Positions 19,997-28,694 of a stretch of DNA of 64,000 nt are shown in pieces. The notes below the pieces were generated by a model, which was given only the letters and a program-made list of their open reading frames with translations, searched no databases and had not been told where the DNA came from. How positions within the stretch are numbered: the first letter of the stretch is position 1; each line of letters opens with the position of its first letter. The stretch spans positions 1 to 64,000 of the forward strand of contig CASIBH010000006.1 of the NCBI GenBank assembly GCA_949372805.1, written 5' to 3'. Origin of the DNA: an uncultured Flavobacteriales bacterium. Lineage in GTDB: Bacteria; Bacteroidota; Bacteroidia; Flavobacteriales; BACL11. The position numbers and the translations under genes were made by a program.

Positions 19997-21599
19997 TAAT
20001 TTGTTTGTTTACCATAGATTTTAAAATTACTAGCATAACAGCTCCAATAACAATAATAGCCAGAGAATATACCGCAGACTCTACCATCATTTCTTCAATT
20101 GCAAACTGATATGTTTGAGTTGCTAAAGTATCAAAATTAAATGGTCGCAATATTAGTGTTATAGGAAGCTCTTTTAGTAGATCAACAAATGTTACAATAA
20201 ATGCGATTAAAAGGGCAAGTTTATTAATGGGAAAGTGAATTTTTCTAAGTGTTTTTAAAGGTCCTAAACCTAAGGTTTTTGCCGTCTCGTCAAAAGACTC
20301 AGGATGTTTTTCAAGACTCGATTTAATAGGGGACTTTCCCACAGCTAAAAAACGAAAAACATAAGCATAGATTAAAACAGCAAAAGACCCTACTAAAGAA
20401 AATGACTGTAAGGCTGGGGTTTTTGTAAACAGTAATATAACCGCTAGCCCAATAACAGCTCCAGGAATAACATACCCTAAAGAGGTTATTTGATTAATAG
20501 TCTTGTTTATACTAAGTTTTGAAATTTTTTCTACATATAAAAAAAGTATTGCCACACAGATTATTATAACAGATGAAATAGCAGAAACAGAAATAGAATT
20601 TATACTAAGAGTGAATAATTTTGAGAAATTAACATCTTTATAGTTAATTAAAAAATTAGTAACTATATACGATAAAGGAACAGCAAAGCCAATAAAAAAA
20701 GGAATAAAGCAAGAAAAGTATGCGTAAAAACGTTTGTTTTTATTTATAAATCTAAGTTTTTCAGTCGCTGAATTTTTTGAATAGTAAAATTTAGTTTTTT
20801 TAGAAAAAGTTTTTTGTAGAAATAAAATAACAAAAACAATAAGCAGTAGCAGGCAGGCTAGCTGAATTGCTGCCGTCTCATTTCCCATAGAAAACCATGC
20901 CCTAAAAATTCCTGTTGTATATGTATTGACGCCAAAATACTTAACGGCCCCATACTCATTTAACACCTCCATTATAACCAAAAAAAGCCCTGAAAAAATA
21001 GCTGGTCTAGAGAGAGGTAAAATAACCTTATAAAAAAGTTTTATTCCTGAAAGACCAAGGTTCTTAGACATGTTTATGTATGTTGACCCTATTAAACTAA
21101 AGGAAAGTCTACATGCTGTATAAATGTAGGGGTAAAGAGAAAGACCAAGAATGACTCCAAGAACTTCTATCTGTAAATAGTCAGCATTAAAAATCTCCGA
21201 TATAGAAGGGATATTCTTTCTGAGAAAAGACTGTAGTGGACCCGTAAAACTAAGTATATCACTATACGTAAAGGCCATTATATATGTTGGAATTGCAAGA
21301 GGGAGATAAAGTGCAATATCAAAAAATCGACGAAATCTAAAATCATAATTACTTACGAACCAAGCAGGAATTATTCCAAAAATTAAGGAAATAATACTTG
21401 TTATAAAAATAAGATAAAGAGTGTTTAGGCTGTAGTCAAGAAGAAGATTGTCCCATAAATATAAAAAGGCACTACCATCAATATTTAAAATATTTATAAA
21501 CAATAAAACAAGCGGAGCTAGTAAAATCGCTGAAACTATAAAGCTGATCAGCAGCCATCTTTTGTTTTCTGTTTTAAACAGTTTTTGGATTATTTCCAA
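19986..21599 (-). CDS. Fe3+ ABC transporter permease (FbpB-like, fused double permease)
   Basis: About 12 hydrophobic segments; two EAA-like motifs (ETAKTLGLGPLKTLRKIHFP; NMSKNLGLSGIKLFYKVILPLSRPA). Confidence 0.85.
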   Translation of the reverse strand: MEIIQKLFKTENKRWLLISFIVSAILLAPLVLLFINILNIDGSAFLYLWDNLLLDYSLNTLYLIFITSIISLIFGIIPAWFVSNYDFRFRRFFDIALYLPLAIPTYIMAFTYSDILSFTGPLQSFLRKNIPSISEIFNADYLQIEVLGVILGLSLYPYIYTACRLSFSLIGSTYINMSKNLGLSGIKLFYKVILPLSRPAIFSGLFLVIMEVLNEYGAVKYFGVNTYTTGIFRAWFSMGNETAAIQLACLLLLIVFVILFLQKTFSKKTKFYYSKNSATEKLRFINKNKRFYAYFSCFIPFFIGFAVPLSYIVTNFLINYKDVNFSKLFTLSINSISVSAISSVIIICVAILFLYVEKISKLSINKTINQITSLGYVIPGAVIGLAVILLFTKTPALQSFSLVGSFAVLIYAYVFRFLAVGKSPIKSSLEKHPESFDETAKTLGLGPLKTLRKIHFPINKLALLIAFIVTFVDLLKELPITLILRPFNFDTLATQTYQFAIEEMMVESAVYSLAIIVIGAVMLVILKSMVNKQINAS

Positions 21600-22618
21600 G
21601 CTGACTTATCAAAAATTTCGATAGCACTATTTCTGTGCACACCTAGTTGATTTAAGTCTAGGCTATCTCTTTTAAAATCTCCCCAGGACCCAACTATTTC
21701 AGCAGGCTTTACTAACGGATTTACAGAATACTCATAGCTAGTATTAACGTATCTATTTTGCGCCGAAACGCCTGTTAAGAACTCAACAAGCTTAATTGCA
21801 TTTTCTTTGTTTGGCGCATTTTTAGCAAGCCCTATTCCAGAGATATTTATATGACTTCCTCCTTCGTTTTCTCCTTGGTTTGGAAAGAATACCCCTACTG
21901 ATTTCCCGGCTTTAAGCTCCTCTTCTTTTTCAGAAGAAAGAAGAAGTCCAATATAGTAAGAGTTTACAATAGCAACATCTCCTTGACCAGCGGCAATAGC
22001 CTTTACCTGATCCCTATCATTGCCTTTAGGGTCTCTGGCAAAATTCTTAACTAAAGAAGTTGCCCAATCTAAGGCATAATCAGCCCCTTTGTTGGCAACA
22101 ATTGAAGAAAGAAGCGCCTGATTATAAGCGTTAGAAGAAGACCTAACCAAAACTCTTTCTCTCCACTTACTGTCTGCCAAGTCTGAGTAGGTGCTTAGTT
22201 CTTCCGCTTTTACTCGCTCTTTGCTGTAGACCATAATTCTCGCTCTGTATGTTATAGGAACCCAAAGCTTATTCAAGTCTTTAAGGTCTTCGCTTATGTT
22301 AGAGTTTATTATAGAAGACTCTAGGGGTTGTAATAAATTAAAGCTTCCTGCTTTTTGAAGTTTGCCAGCATCAACCGAAACAAATAGATCCGCCGGACTA
22401 TTTTCTCCTTCATTTTTTAGTCTTTCAATTAATTCGTCAGCATTTGCTTTTATTACATTTACTTTAATACCTGTTTCTAATTCAAAAGCTTCATATTGTT
22501 TTTCATCAACAGTATAGTGTCTCTGGCTATAAAGATTAACCTCATTAGATTTTTTAGTCTGATCTGAACAGCTTGAGAGGATAAGTATTGTTAAACAAAA
22601 TATGATTATATTTTTCAT
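21590..22618 (-). CDS. Fe3+ ABC transporter substrate-binding lipoprotein (FbpA-like)
   Basis: Lipobox LILSSC; VNLYSQRHYTVDEKQYEAFELETGIKVNVI; VNSYYIGLL; HINISGIGLAKNAPNKENAIKLVEFLT. Confidence 0.87.
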   Translation of the reverse strand: MKNIIIFCLTILILSSCSDQTKKSNEVNLYSQRHYTVDEKQYEAFELETGIKVNVIKANADELIERLKNEGENSPADLFVSVDAGKLQKAGSFNLLQPLESSIINSNISEDLKDLNKLWVPITYRARIMVYSKERVKAEELSTYSDLADSKWRERVLVRSSSNAYNQALLSSIVANKGADYALDWATSLVKNFARDPKGNDRDQVKAIAAGQGDVAIVNSYYIGLLLSSEKEEELKAGKSVGVFFPNQGENEGGSHINISGIGLAKNAPNKENAIKLVEFLTGVSAQNRYVNTSYEYSVNPLVKPAEIVGSWGDFKRDSLDLNQLGVHRNSAIEIFDKSAWK

Positions 22619-22637
22619 TCTTGATGTGGGTTTTTGT

Positions 22638-22663
22638 GTTTAATAAAGTTGAAAGTGCAAAAA
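22638..22663. repeat. Left arm of exact 26-nt inverted repeat
   Basis: GTTTAATAAAGTTGAAAGTGCAAAAA is the exact reverse complement of 22782-22807. Confidence 0.95.
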
Positions 22664-22688
22664 TATGGTTATTTAGAATAAATACAAA
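22658..22688 (-). promoter_or_regulatory. Predicted Bacteroidota-type promoter of the FbpABC-like operon
   Basis: On minus strand TTTG (22685-22688), N19, TATTTTTG (22658-22665), an exact match to TTTG-N19-TAnnTTTG. Confidence 0.7.
22670..22684. promoter_or_regulatory. Palindromic operator candidate
   Basis: TATTTA-GAA-TAAATA (6-bp arms, 3-nt spacer) lies between the -33 and -7 elements of the minus-strand promoter. Confidence 0.5.
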
Positions 22689-22708
22689 TAAAAGACTTGA
22701 TTAACTAA

Positions 22709-22739
22709 TTTAAAAACACAAAATTCTTTAGTATAATTG
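22709..22739 (+). promoter_or_regulatory. Weak Bacteroidota-type promoter candidate for the P19/Tp34-like gene
   Basis: TTTA-N19-TATAATTG upstream of ATG 22757 (one mismatch in each element). Confidence 0.35.
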
Positions 22740-22756
22740 CATTTAAAATAATCCTT

Positions 22757-23308
22757 ATGAAACTATTAGCCTTTATCCCAGTTTTTGCACTTTCAACTTT
22801 ATTAAACGCCCAAGTCTCAAAACCTGAGCTTGTAATAGGAGAAGAAAGGCTAGAGCCTGGAATTGTTTTTGTTTTTGAAGGAGCAATTAAGGACCATATA
22901 ATACCAGAGTCAATCCATTTGTCAGAAAGCGAAACAAATATTCATATTGAAGCTAGAGTAAATTGGGACACAAAAAATACCCCTAAAGGAACACCGCAAG
23001 GGGGCTTTATTCCTTATCTTCATATTTCAGCACAAGTAATAAATGAGAAAACAGGTTTAAGCACCTTTATAGACCTTCTGCCACATATTAATTTAATAGA
23101 TAATTTTCATTATGCAAGAAATATTTCATTGCCTGGAAAAATTTCTGATAATTATACAGTCAAGTTCAATATAGTAAAGCCAACAAATATTGATTTAGCC
23201 CTTCATAATGACTGGGTAAAAACTTATGGAAAGTCTCTAATTGAAAACAAATCATTTATTTATAAAGGAGTTGATTTTGAAGAGGTGGCAAAAGCTGATA
23301 GGAACTAA
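22757..23308 (+). CDS. Periplasmic P19/Tp34-family iron transport protein
   Basis: SESETNIHIEARVNWDTKNTPKGTPQGGFIPYLHISAQVINEKTG..LLPHIN..HYARNISLPGKISDNYTVKFNI resembles remembered P19/Tp34 sequences; signal peptide present. Confidence 0.75.
   Translation: MKLLAFIPVFALSTLLNAQVSKPELVIGEERLEPGIVFVFEGAIKDHIIPESIHLSESETNIHIEARVNWDTKNTPKGTPQGGFIPYLHISAQVINEKTGLSTFIDLLPHINLIDNFHYARNISLPGKISDNYTVKFNIVKPTNIDLALHNDWVKTYGKSLIENKSFIYKGVDFEEVAKADRN
22782..22807. repeat. Right arm of exact 26-nt inverted repeat
   Basis: TTTTTGCACTTTCAACTTTATTAAAC inside the signal-peptide coding region of the P19-like gene. Confidence 0.95.
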
Positions 23309-23429
23309 TTCTTTTGTATTTGTTTAATCAAACTATATTCTTAAGCTTTACCTAAATTCGTAGTTTAGAATTAGCTTAATTAAAAGAAGAATATATGTCT
23401 ATGCTGTTGGCTAAAAAACTATTCTTCAT

Positions 23430-24887
23430 TTACTTCGCATTTACATGCGTTCTTAATAATCGTTTCTTTTCTTCTTGAACTGCAGGATGCTTTTTATGGC
23501 CCCATATTTTATCTCTGGCAGCTTTAGAGCTTTCTTGTAGGCCTACAATTGGCAGCGGATAGGTCTTTCCCATCAAAACACCACAAAAAGTCTGTTCCAT
23601 AGCCGTCATAGTCCAGGGCTCATGAATATATGCCGCTGGCACATTTGCTAATTCTGGAATCCACTTTTTTATAAACATACCCTTGGGGTCATGCTCTTTA
23701 GAGTTTTTGACAGGATTGTACAAACGAACGGTGTTTATTCCAGTCGTACCTGCCTGCATTTGAAACTGAGGATAATGTATTCCAGGCTCATAATCTAAAA
23801 ACTGACGTGCAAGATGATAGGTCCCCTCACGCCAATCTTGGTCCAAATTGAGTGTTAAAAAAGATACAACCATAGCGCGCATTCTAAAGTTAATCCAACC
23901 AGTAGATTCAACAGCTCGCATGCAAGCATCAATCAAAGGATATCCTGTAGTGCCTGTTTTCCAAGCTTTTATAAATGCTTCGTTTTTTTCATGTGGCAAA
24001 ATCTCATAACCTCTATTAATACACTCTGTTTCATAGCGACATTCCATTTCAAATTTTTGAATAAAATGACAATGCCAATGTAGGCGGGTAAGCATGGCTG
24101 AGAAGGCTTTGCTGTTTTTAGTGCCGTTGGGATGCGTTCCAATAAACTGAAAAGCTTGCTTAATACTCATGTTTCCCCATGCCAAATAAGGAGATAAACG
24201 ACTACAAGACACTCTGCTTTCCATGGGCTTTGATATATGTCTCTGGTAGTTAAATCCTCGTTGGTTAGTGAAAGAATTTAAGTACCTCCAGGCATTTTTT
24301 TCTCCAGGCGGTTGATAGTGACCTGGGTAATCTTTTAGTTGAGACTCTAACATTGAAGGCATTAAAAAGGGGTGCTCTAAATACGTTTCTTTGGAGATTG
24401 TATATTTGTTTTGAATGAGTGGTCTATGCATTTTAAGATGCCATTTTTTATTCCAACCTTGCCTATTTTCAATACCTCTTAAAATACCATCTCGTTGTGA
24501 CTCCTGCCACTTGATTTTATTAGAATTACAAAACTGTTTTATTTTTTTATCGCGCTCCCAAGAGCCTTTTATTCCGCTTTCTTGGTAGCTAAACACAGAA
24601 ATGATATTAAAGTCCTTAATTAAATAATTAAAAACATCAATAGCCTCTGCATAAAACAACTCAACTCGTCTGTTAAATTCACTTAAGACTTTATCTAAAC
24701 TACTTATTGAATGGTATACAAACTGCAAATGTCTTTGACTAGTATCCGGATACTCAATTCTAGAGGGTTCAAGCAGATAAATAATTAAATAAGGGATCCC
24801 AGCACATTCAGCCTTTAATAAAGGCGCATGATCTTGAGAGCGAAGGTCACGTTTTAACCAAACAATATTTATAGCCTTTGAGTTCAA
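23430..24887 (-). CDS. Cryptochrome/deoxyribodipyrimidine photolyase family protein
   Basis: [70 protein letters not shown]. Confidence 0.92.
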   Translation of the reverse strand: MNSKAINIVWLKRDLRSQDHAPLLKAECAGIPYLIIYLLEPSRIEYPDTSQRHLQFVYHSISSLDKVLSEFNRRVELFYAEAIDVFNYLIKDFNIISVFSYQESGIKGSWERDKKIKQFCNSNKIKWQESQRDGILRGIENRQGWNKKWHLKMHRPLIQNKYTISKETYLEHPFLMPSMLESQLKDYPGHYQPPGEKNAWRYLNSFTNQRGFNYQRHISKPMESRVSCSRLSPYLAWGNMSIKQAFQFIGTHPNGTKNSKAFSAMLTRLHWHCHFIQKFEMECRYETECINRGYEILPHEKNEAFIKAWKTGTTGYPLIDACMRAVESTGWINFRMRAMVVSFLTLNLDQDWREGTYHLARQFLDYEPGIHYPQFQMQAGTTGINTVRLYNPVKNSKEHDPKGMFIKKWIPELANVPAAYIHEPWTMTAMEQTFCGVLMGKTYPLPIVGLQESSKAARDKIWGHKKHPAVQEEKKRLLRTHVNAK

Positions 24888-24944
24888 TACGTGAGTTTTT
24901 TTTATACTCTAAAATTACAAAATTTAGGTCAATGTATAAGGCAC

Positions 24945-24975
24945 AAAAAAAGAGGCCCACTCATGTAGACCTCTT
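24945..24975 (-). terminator. Intrinsic terminator of tRNA-Asn
   Basis: Minus strand AAGAGGTC-TACATGAGTG-GGCCTCTTTTTTT directly downstream of the tRNA. Confidence 0.8.
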
Positions 24976-24983
24976 ATCTTTTG

Positions 24984-25057
24984 CTCCCCCTCTAGGACTC
25001 GAACCTAGGACCCTCTGATTAACAGTCAGATGCTCTAACCAGCTGAGCTAAGGAGGA
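24984..25057 (-). tRNA. tRNA-Asn (anticodon GTT)
   Basis: Minus strand TCCTCCTTAGCTCAGCTGGTTAGAGCATCTGACTGTTAATCAGAGGGTCCTAGGTTCGAGTCCTAGAGGGGGAG; 7-bp acceptor stem, GGTTCGAGTCC T arm, no encoded CCA. Confidence 0.95.
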
Positions 25058-25124
25058 TCTTAAAACGCGAGCAAAAATAGCACAAAGCAATAAAATATCC
25101 AATATATTTGTACAAAAAAGAAAT

Positions 25125-26039
25125 ATGAGCATTTTAATAGTAGGAACCGTAGCTTTTGATGCAATTGAAACACCATTTGGAAAGACAGATAAAATTGTAG
25201 GGGGAGCAGCAACGTATATTTCGTTGGCGGCTTCTTTTTTTAGCAACAAACTAAGACTAGTATCTGTGGTAGGTGACGATTTCCCAAAGGATTCAATACA
25301 AATGCTTAAAGATCATAAGGTTGACACCAGTGGTCTGCAAATTAAAGAGGGAGAGAAAACTTTTTTTTGGTCAGGAAAATATCATAATGATATGAATTCT
25401 AGAGACACGGTTGATACACAGCTAAATGTTTTAGAAAATTTTGATCCAATTTTGCCAGAAGATTTTAAAGACAGTGAATTTTTAATGCTTGGCAATCTAG
25501 TTCCTAGCGTACAGCAAAAAGTTCTAGATCAAATGACAAAAAGACCTAAATTAATAGTTTTAGACACTATGAATTTTTGGATGGATAATTGCATGTCAGA
25601 CTTAAAGACTGCGCTTAAAAATATAGATGTTCTTACAATTAATGATGAAGAAGCTAGACAGTTATCAGAAGAATATTCTTTAGTAAAAGCAGCAAAAATT
25701 ATTCAGAAAATGGGACCAAAATACTTAGTTATAAAAAAAGGTGAACACGGAGCTTTACTTTTCGGTGAGGAAAAAATGTTTTTTGCTCCAGCTCTTCCCC
25801 TTGAAAACGTGTTTGACCCTACTGGGGCAGGAGATTCATTTGCAGGAGGTTTTATTGGACATCTTCAAAAAACAGGAGATATCACCTTTGAGAATTTAAA
25901 AAGCGCTGTTATTTATGGATCAGTGATGGCTTCTTTTTGTGTAGAAAAATTTGGAACAGAAAGGCTTTCAGAACTTACAAATAACGAGGTCTCTAGTCGA
26001 CTTGAAGAATTTGTTAAATTATCTTCATTTAAGATTTAA
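25125..26039 (+). CDS. PfkB-family carbohydrate kinase
   Basis: VGGAATYISLAASFF and FDPTGAGDSFAGGFIGHL signatures. Confidence 0.9.
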   Translation: MSILIVGTVAFDAIETPFGKTDKIVGGAATYISLAASFFSNKLRLVSVVGDDFPKDSIQMLKDHKVDTSGLQIKEGEKTFFWSGKYHNDMNSRDTVDTQLNVLENFDPILPEDFKDSEFLMLGNLVPSVQQKVLDQMTKRPKLIVLDTMNFWMDNCMSDLKTALKNIDVLTINDEEARQLSEEYSLVKAAKIIQKMGPKYLVIKKGEHGALLFGEEKMFFAPALPLENVFDPTGAGDSFAGGFIGHLQKTGDITFENLKSAVIYGSVMASFCVEKFGTERLSELTNNEVSSRLEEFVKLSSFKI

Positions 26040-26509
26040 AAAAGGGTATTATTTTTTTTAGAGTTTTCGTACCAGGCATCAATTTTAAGTTGTTCGTTTT
26101 CTGCAGCAGAAACAGCTAAATAGTCACATTTTTCGTTTTCAACATTTTCAGCATGCCCTTTTATCCAAATAAAAGTTACGATATGTTTTTTGAAAATTTT
26201 TAAAAAACGAATCCACAGATCAGGGTTCTTTTTTTTGTTAAAATTTTTCTTTTCCCAGCCAAAAACCCATTTTTTGTTTACTGCATCAACAACATATTTT
26301 GAGTCAGAGTAAACTGTTACATTTTCTTTTTTAGTTTTCAAGCTTTCTAATCCAATAATTACAGCTAAAAGCTCCATTCTATTATTGGTGGTTAGCCGAT
26401 ATCCTTCAGATATTTCTTTACGGTGTATACCTGAAATTAAAACAACACCATACCCCCCATTTCCTGGATTTCCTTTTGCGGAACCATCAGTGTAGATTAT
26501 GACGCTCAT
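26036..26509 (-). CDS. rnhA: Ribonuclease HI
   Basis: IYTDGSAKGNPGNGGYG, NRMELLAVI, YSDSKYVVDAV, WIKGHAENVENEKCD. Confidence 0.93.
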   Translation of the reverse strand: MSVIIYTDGSAKGNPGNGGYGVVLISGIHRKEISEGYRLTTNNRMELLAVIIGLESLKTKKENVTVYSDSKYVVDAVNKKWVFGWEKKNFNKKKNPDLWIRFLKIFKKHIVTFIWIKGHAENVENEKCDYLAVSAAENEQLKIDAWYENSKKNNTLF

Positions 26510-27078
26510 TTTTTTAAAAGGATTGTTTTTTCTATAGTACTAGCATAATGTTGGTGTTCTAATTCCTGAATTTTTTGTGAAAGTGAAATAGCAGAGTCAT
26601 TTAATTCCACAGCTAATGAAGCTTGAAATAAAACTTTTCCTTTGTCATAGTCATCGTTTACATAATGAATAGTTATTCCGCTTGTTTTATCTTTGGCGTT
26701 TAAAACTGCACTGTGAACATTTAATCCATACATTCCTTTTCCTCCATGTTTTGGAAGAAGTGAAGGGTGGATATTAATTATTTTATTTTTATAAACAGAG
26801 ACAATATCTACTGGTATTTTTTTTAAATATCCAGCCAATACAATAAAGTTAATCTTATTTTCATTCAATTTTTTTAAAAGAAAATCTGAATTATTTTGCT
26901 GGTCTTTTTCTATAAATAAATAGTTAATATTATAAGATTTTGAGATTTTTTTAAGATTAGACTCTTGTCTGTTACTTATACAAAGAGAAACAGATATTTC
27001 TTTTGAAGTAGAAAAATATTCACATATTTTATCTGCATTGGACCCGCCTCCTGAAGCAAAAACTGCAATGTTTTTCAT
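26506..27078 (-). CDS. purN: Phosphoribosylglycinamide formyltransferase
   Basis: ASGGGSNADKI, VLAGYLKKIP, NIHPSLLPKHGGKGMYG. Confidence 0.92.
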   Translation of the reverse strand: MKNIAVFASGGGSNADKICEYFSTSKEISVSLCISNRQESNLKKISKSYNINYLFIEKDQQNNSDFLLKKLNENKINFIVLAGYLKKIPVDIVSVYKNKIINIHPSLLPKHGGKGMYGLNVHSAVLNAKDKTSGITIHYVNDDYDKGKVLFQASLAVELNDSAISLSQKIQELEHQHYASTIEKTILLKK

Positions 27079-27141
27079 TATAGTTAACTTTTTATCAAAA
27101 ATATAATAAACAATGATATGTTAAAATAGAAAATGATAAAG

Positions 27142-27173
27142 TTTGCACAATATTTAATTAATAGTTTAATTTG
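27142..27173 (+). promoter_or_regulatory. Bacteroidota-type promoter of acpP operon
   Basis: TTTG (27142-27145), N20, TTAATTTG (27166-27173), one mismatch to TAnnTTTG, 27 nt before ATG. Confidence 0.55.
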
Positions 27174-27199
27174 CAGCATATTAATTAAAAACATAAGAT

Positions 27200-27430
27200 A
27201 TGTCTGATGTAGCAACAAAAGTAAAAGCAATAATTATTGATAAGCTTGGAGTTGATGAAGCTGAAGTAACTAATGAAGCAAGTTTCACTAATGACTTAGG
27301 GGCAGATTCTCTAGATACAGTGGAGTTAATAATGGAGTTTGAAAAAGAATTTGATATTCAGATTCCAGATGATAAGGCAGAAGCAATTGGTACGGTTGGA
27401 GACGCAATAACTTTTATAGAAGCGGCATAA
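27200..27430 (+). CDS. acpP: Acyl carrier protein
   Basis: [25 protein letters not shown]. Confidence 0.95.
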   Translation: MSDVATKVKAIIIDKLGVDEAEVTNEASFTNDLGADSLDTVELIMEFEKEFDIQIPDDKAEAIGTVGDAITFIEAA

Positions 27431-27440
27431 TTTTATTTAT

Positions 27441-28694
27441 ATGAAAACCAGAAGAGTAGTTATTACTGGTATAGGAGCGCTAACTCCTATAGGAAACAAC
27501 CTTAAAGAATATTGGGGAGGCCTTTTATCTGGCACTAGCGGTGCCGGACCAATAACTCTTTTTGATTCCTCACAATTTAAAACTCAATTTGCTTGTGAGG
27601 TAAAAGGTTTTAACCCTACCGATTTTTTAGATAGAAAAGAAGCAAGAAAAATGGATCGTTTTTGTCAGTTTGCTATGAAAGTTGCGGACGAAGCTTTAAC
27701 AGATTCTGGAATAGATGTTGAAAAAATAAACAGTGATAGAGCTGGTGTTATTTGGGGAAGCGGAATAGGCGGAATGAATACTTTTTATTCAGAATCAGCA
27801 AACTTTGCAACCGGAGGAGGAAGACCTAGGTTTAATCCCTTCTTTATCCCAAAATTAATTTCTGATATTCCGGCAGGTCACATATCTATTAAATACGGGT
27901 TTAGAGGACCAAATTTCACTACTGTTTCTGCGTGCGCATCATCCACCCATGCTCTTATAGATGCATTTAATTACATAAAGTGGGATAAAGCAGATATTTT
28001 TGTTGGTGGCGGTTCAGAAGCTTGCGTTGCAGAGCCAGGAATAGGTGGCTTTAATGCTATGATGGCTCTATCTACAAGAAATGATGATCCAAAGACAGCT
28101 TCCCGCCCATTTGATAAAGACAGAGATGGATTTGTTCTTGGTGAAGGAGCTGGCGCTCTTGTTTTAGAGGAATATGAACATGCAAAAAAAAGGGGAGCAA
28201 AAATATATGCAGAGCTTATTGGCGGGGGCATGACCGCAGATGCTCATCACATAACAGCCCCTCATCCTGAAGGATTGGGAGCAAAAAATGTGATGAATAT
28301 TATTTTAAATGAAGGAAAAATAAATACACGTGATGTTGATTATATTAACGTTCATGGAACATCCACTCCTCTAGGAGATATAGCGGAAACAAAAGCAATC
28401 TTAAGCTTATTTAAGCAAGAGGCTTATAATTTAAATATTAGCTCAACTAAGTCTATGACGGGCCATTTACTTGGAGCGGCCGGAGTTATTGAGGCTATTG
28501 CCTGTATTATGGCTGTTAATAAAAATGTTATTCCCCCTACAATTAATCATTTTACAAACGATGAATCAATTGATAGTAAACTTGACCTTACATTTAATGA
28601 GGCTCAAGAAAAAGAGGTTAACTATTCAATTAGTAATACTTTTGGTTTTGGCGGGCATAATGGATCGGTTTTATTTAAAAAGTTTGTAGAATAG
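27441..28694 (+). CDS. fabF: Beta-ketoacyl-ACP synthase II
   Basis: VSACASSTHALIDA active site, NVHGTSTPLGD, STKSMTGHLLGAAG. Confidence 0.94.
   Translation: MKTRRVVITGIGALTPIGNNLKEYWGGLLSGTSGAGPITLFDSSQFKTQFACEVKGFNPTDFLDRKEARKMDRFCQFAMKVADEALTDSGIDVEKINSDRAGVIWGSGIGGMNTFYSESANFATGGGRPRFNPFFIPKLISDIPAGHISIKYGFRGPNFTTVSACASSTHALIDAFNYIKWDKADIFVGGGSEACVAEPGIGGFNAMMALSTRNDDPKTASRPFDKDRDGFVLGEGAGALVLEEYEHAKKRGAKIYAELIGGGMTADAHHITAPHPEGLGAKNVMNIILNEGKINTRDVDYINVHGTSTPLGDIAETKAILSLFKQEAYNLNISSTKSMTGHLLGAAGVIEAIACIMAVNKNVIPPTINHFTNDESIDSKLDLTFNEAQEKEVNYSISNTFGFGGHNGSVLFKKFVE

Noticed and set aside
24984-25057. Integrative element at tRNA-Asn
   Set aside because: No integrase and no duplicated tRNA 3' end seen nearby.
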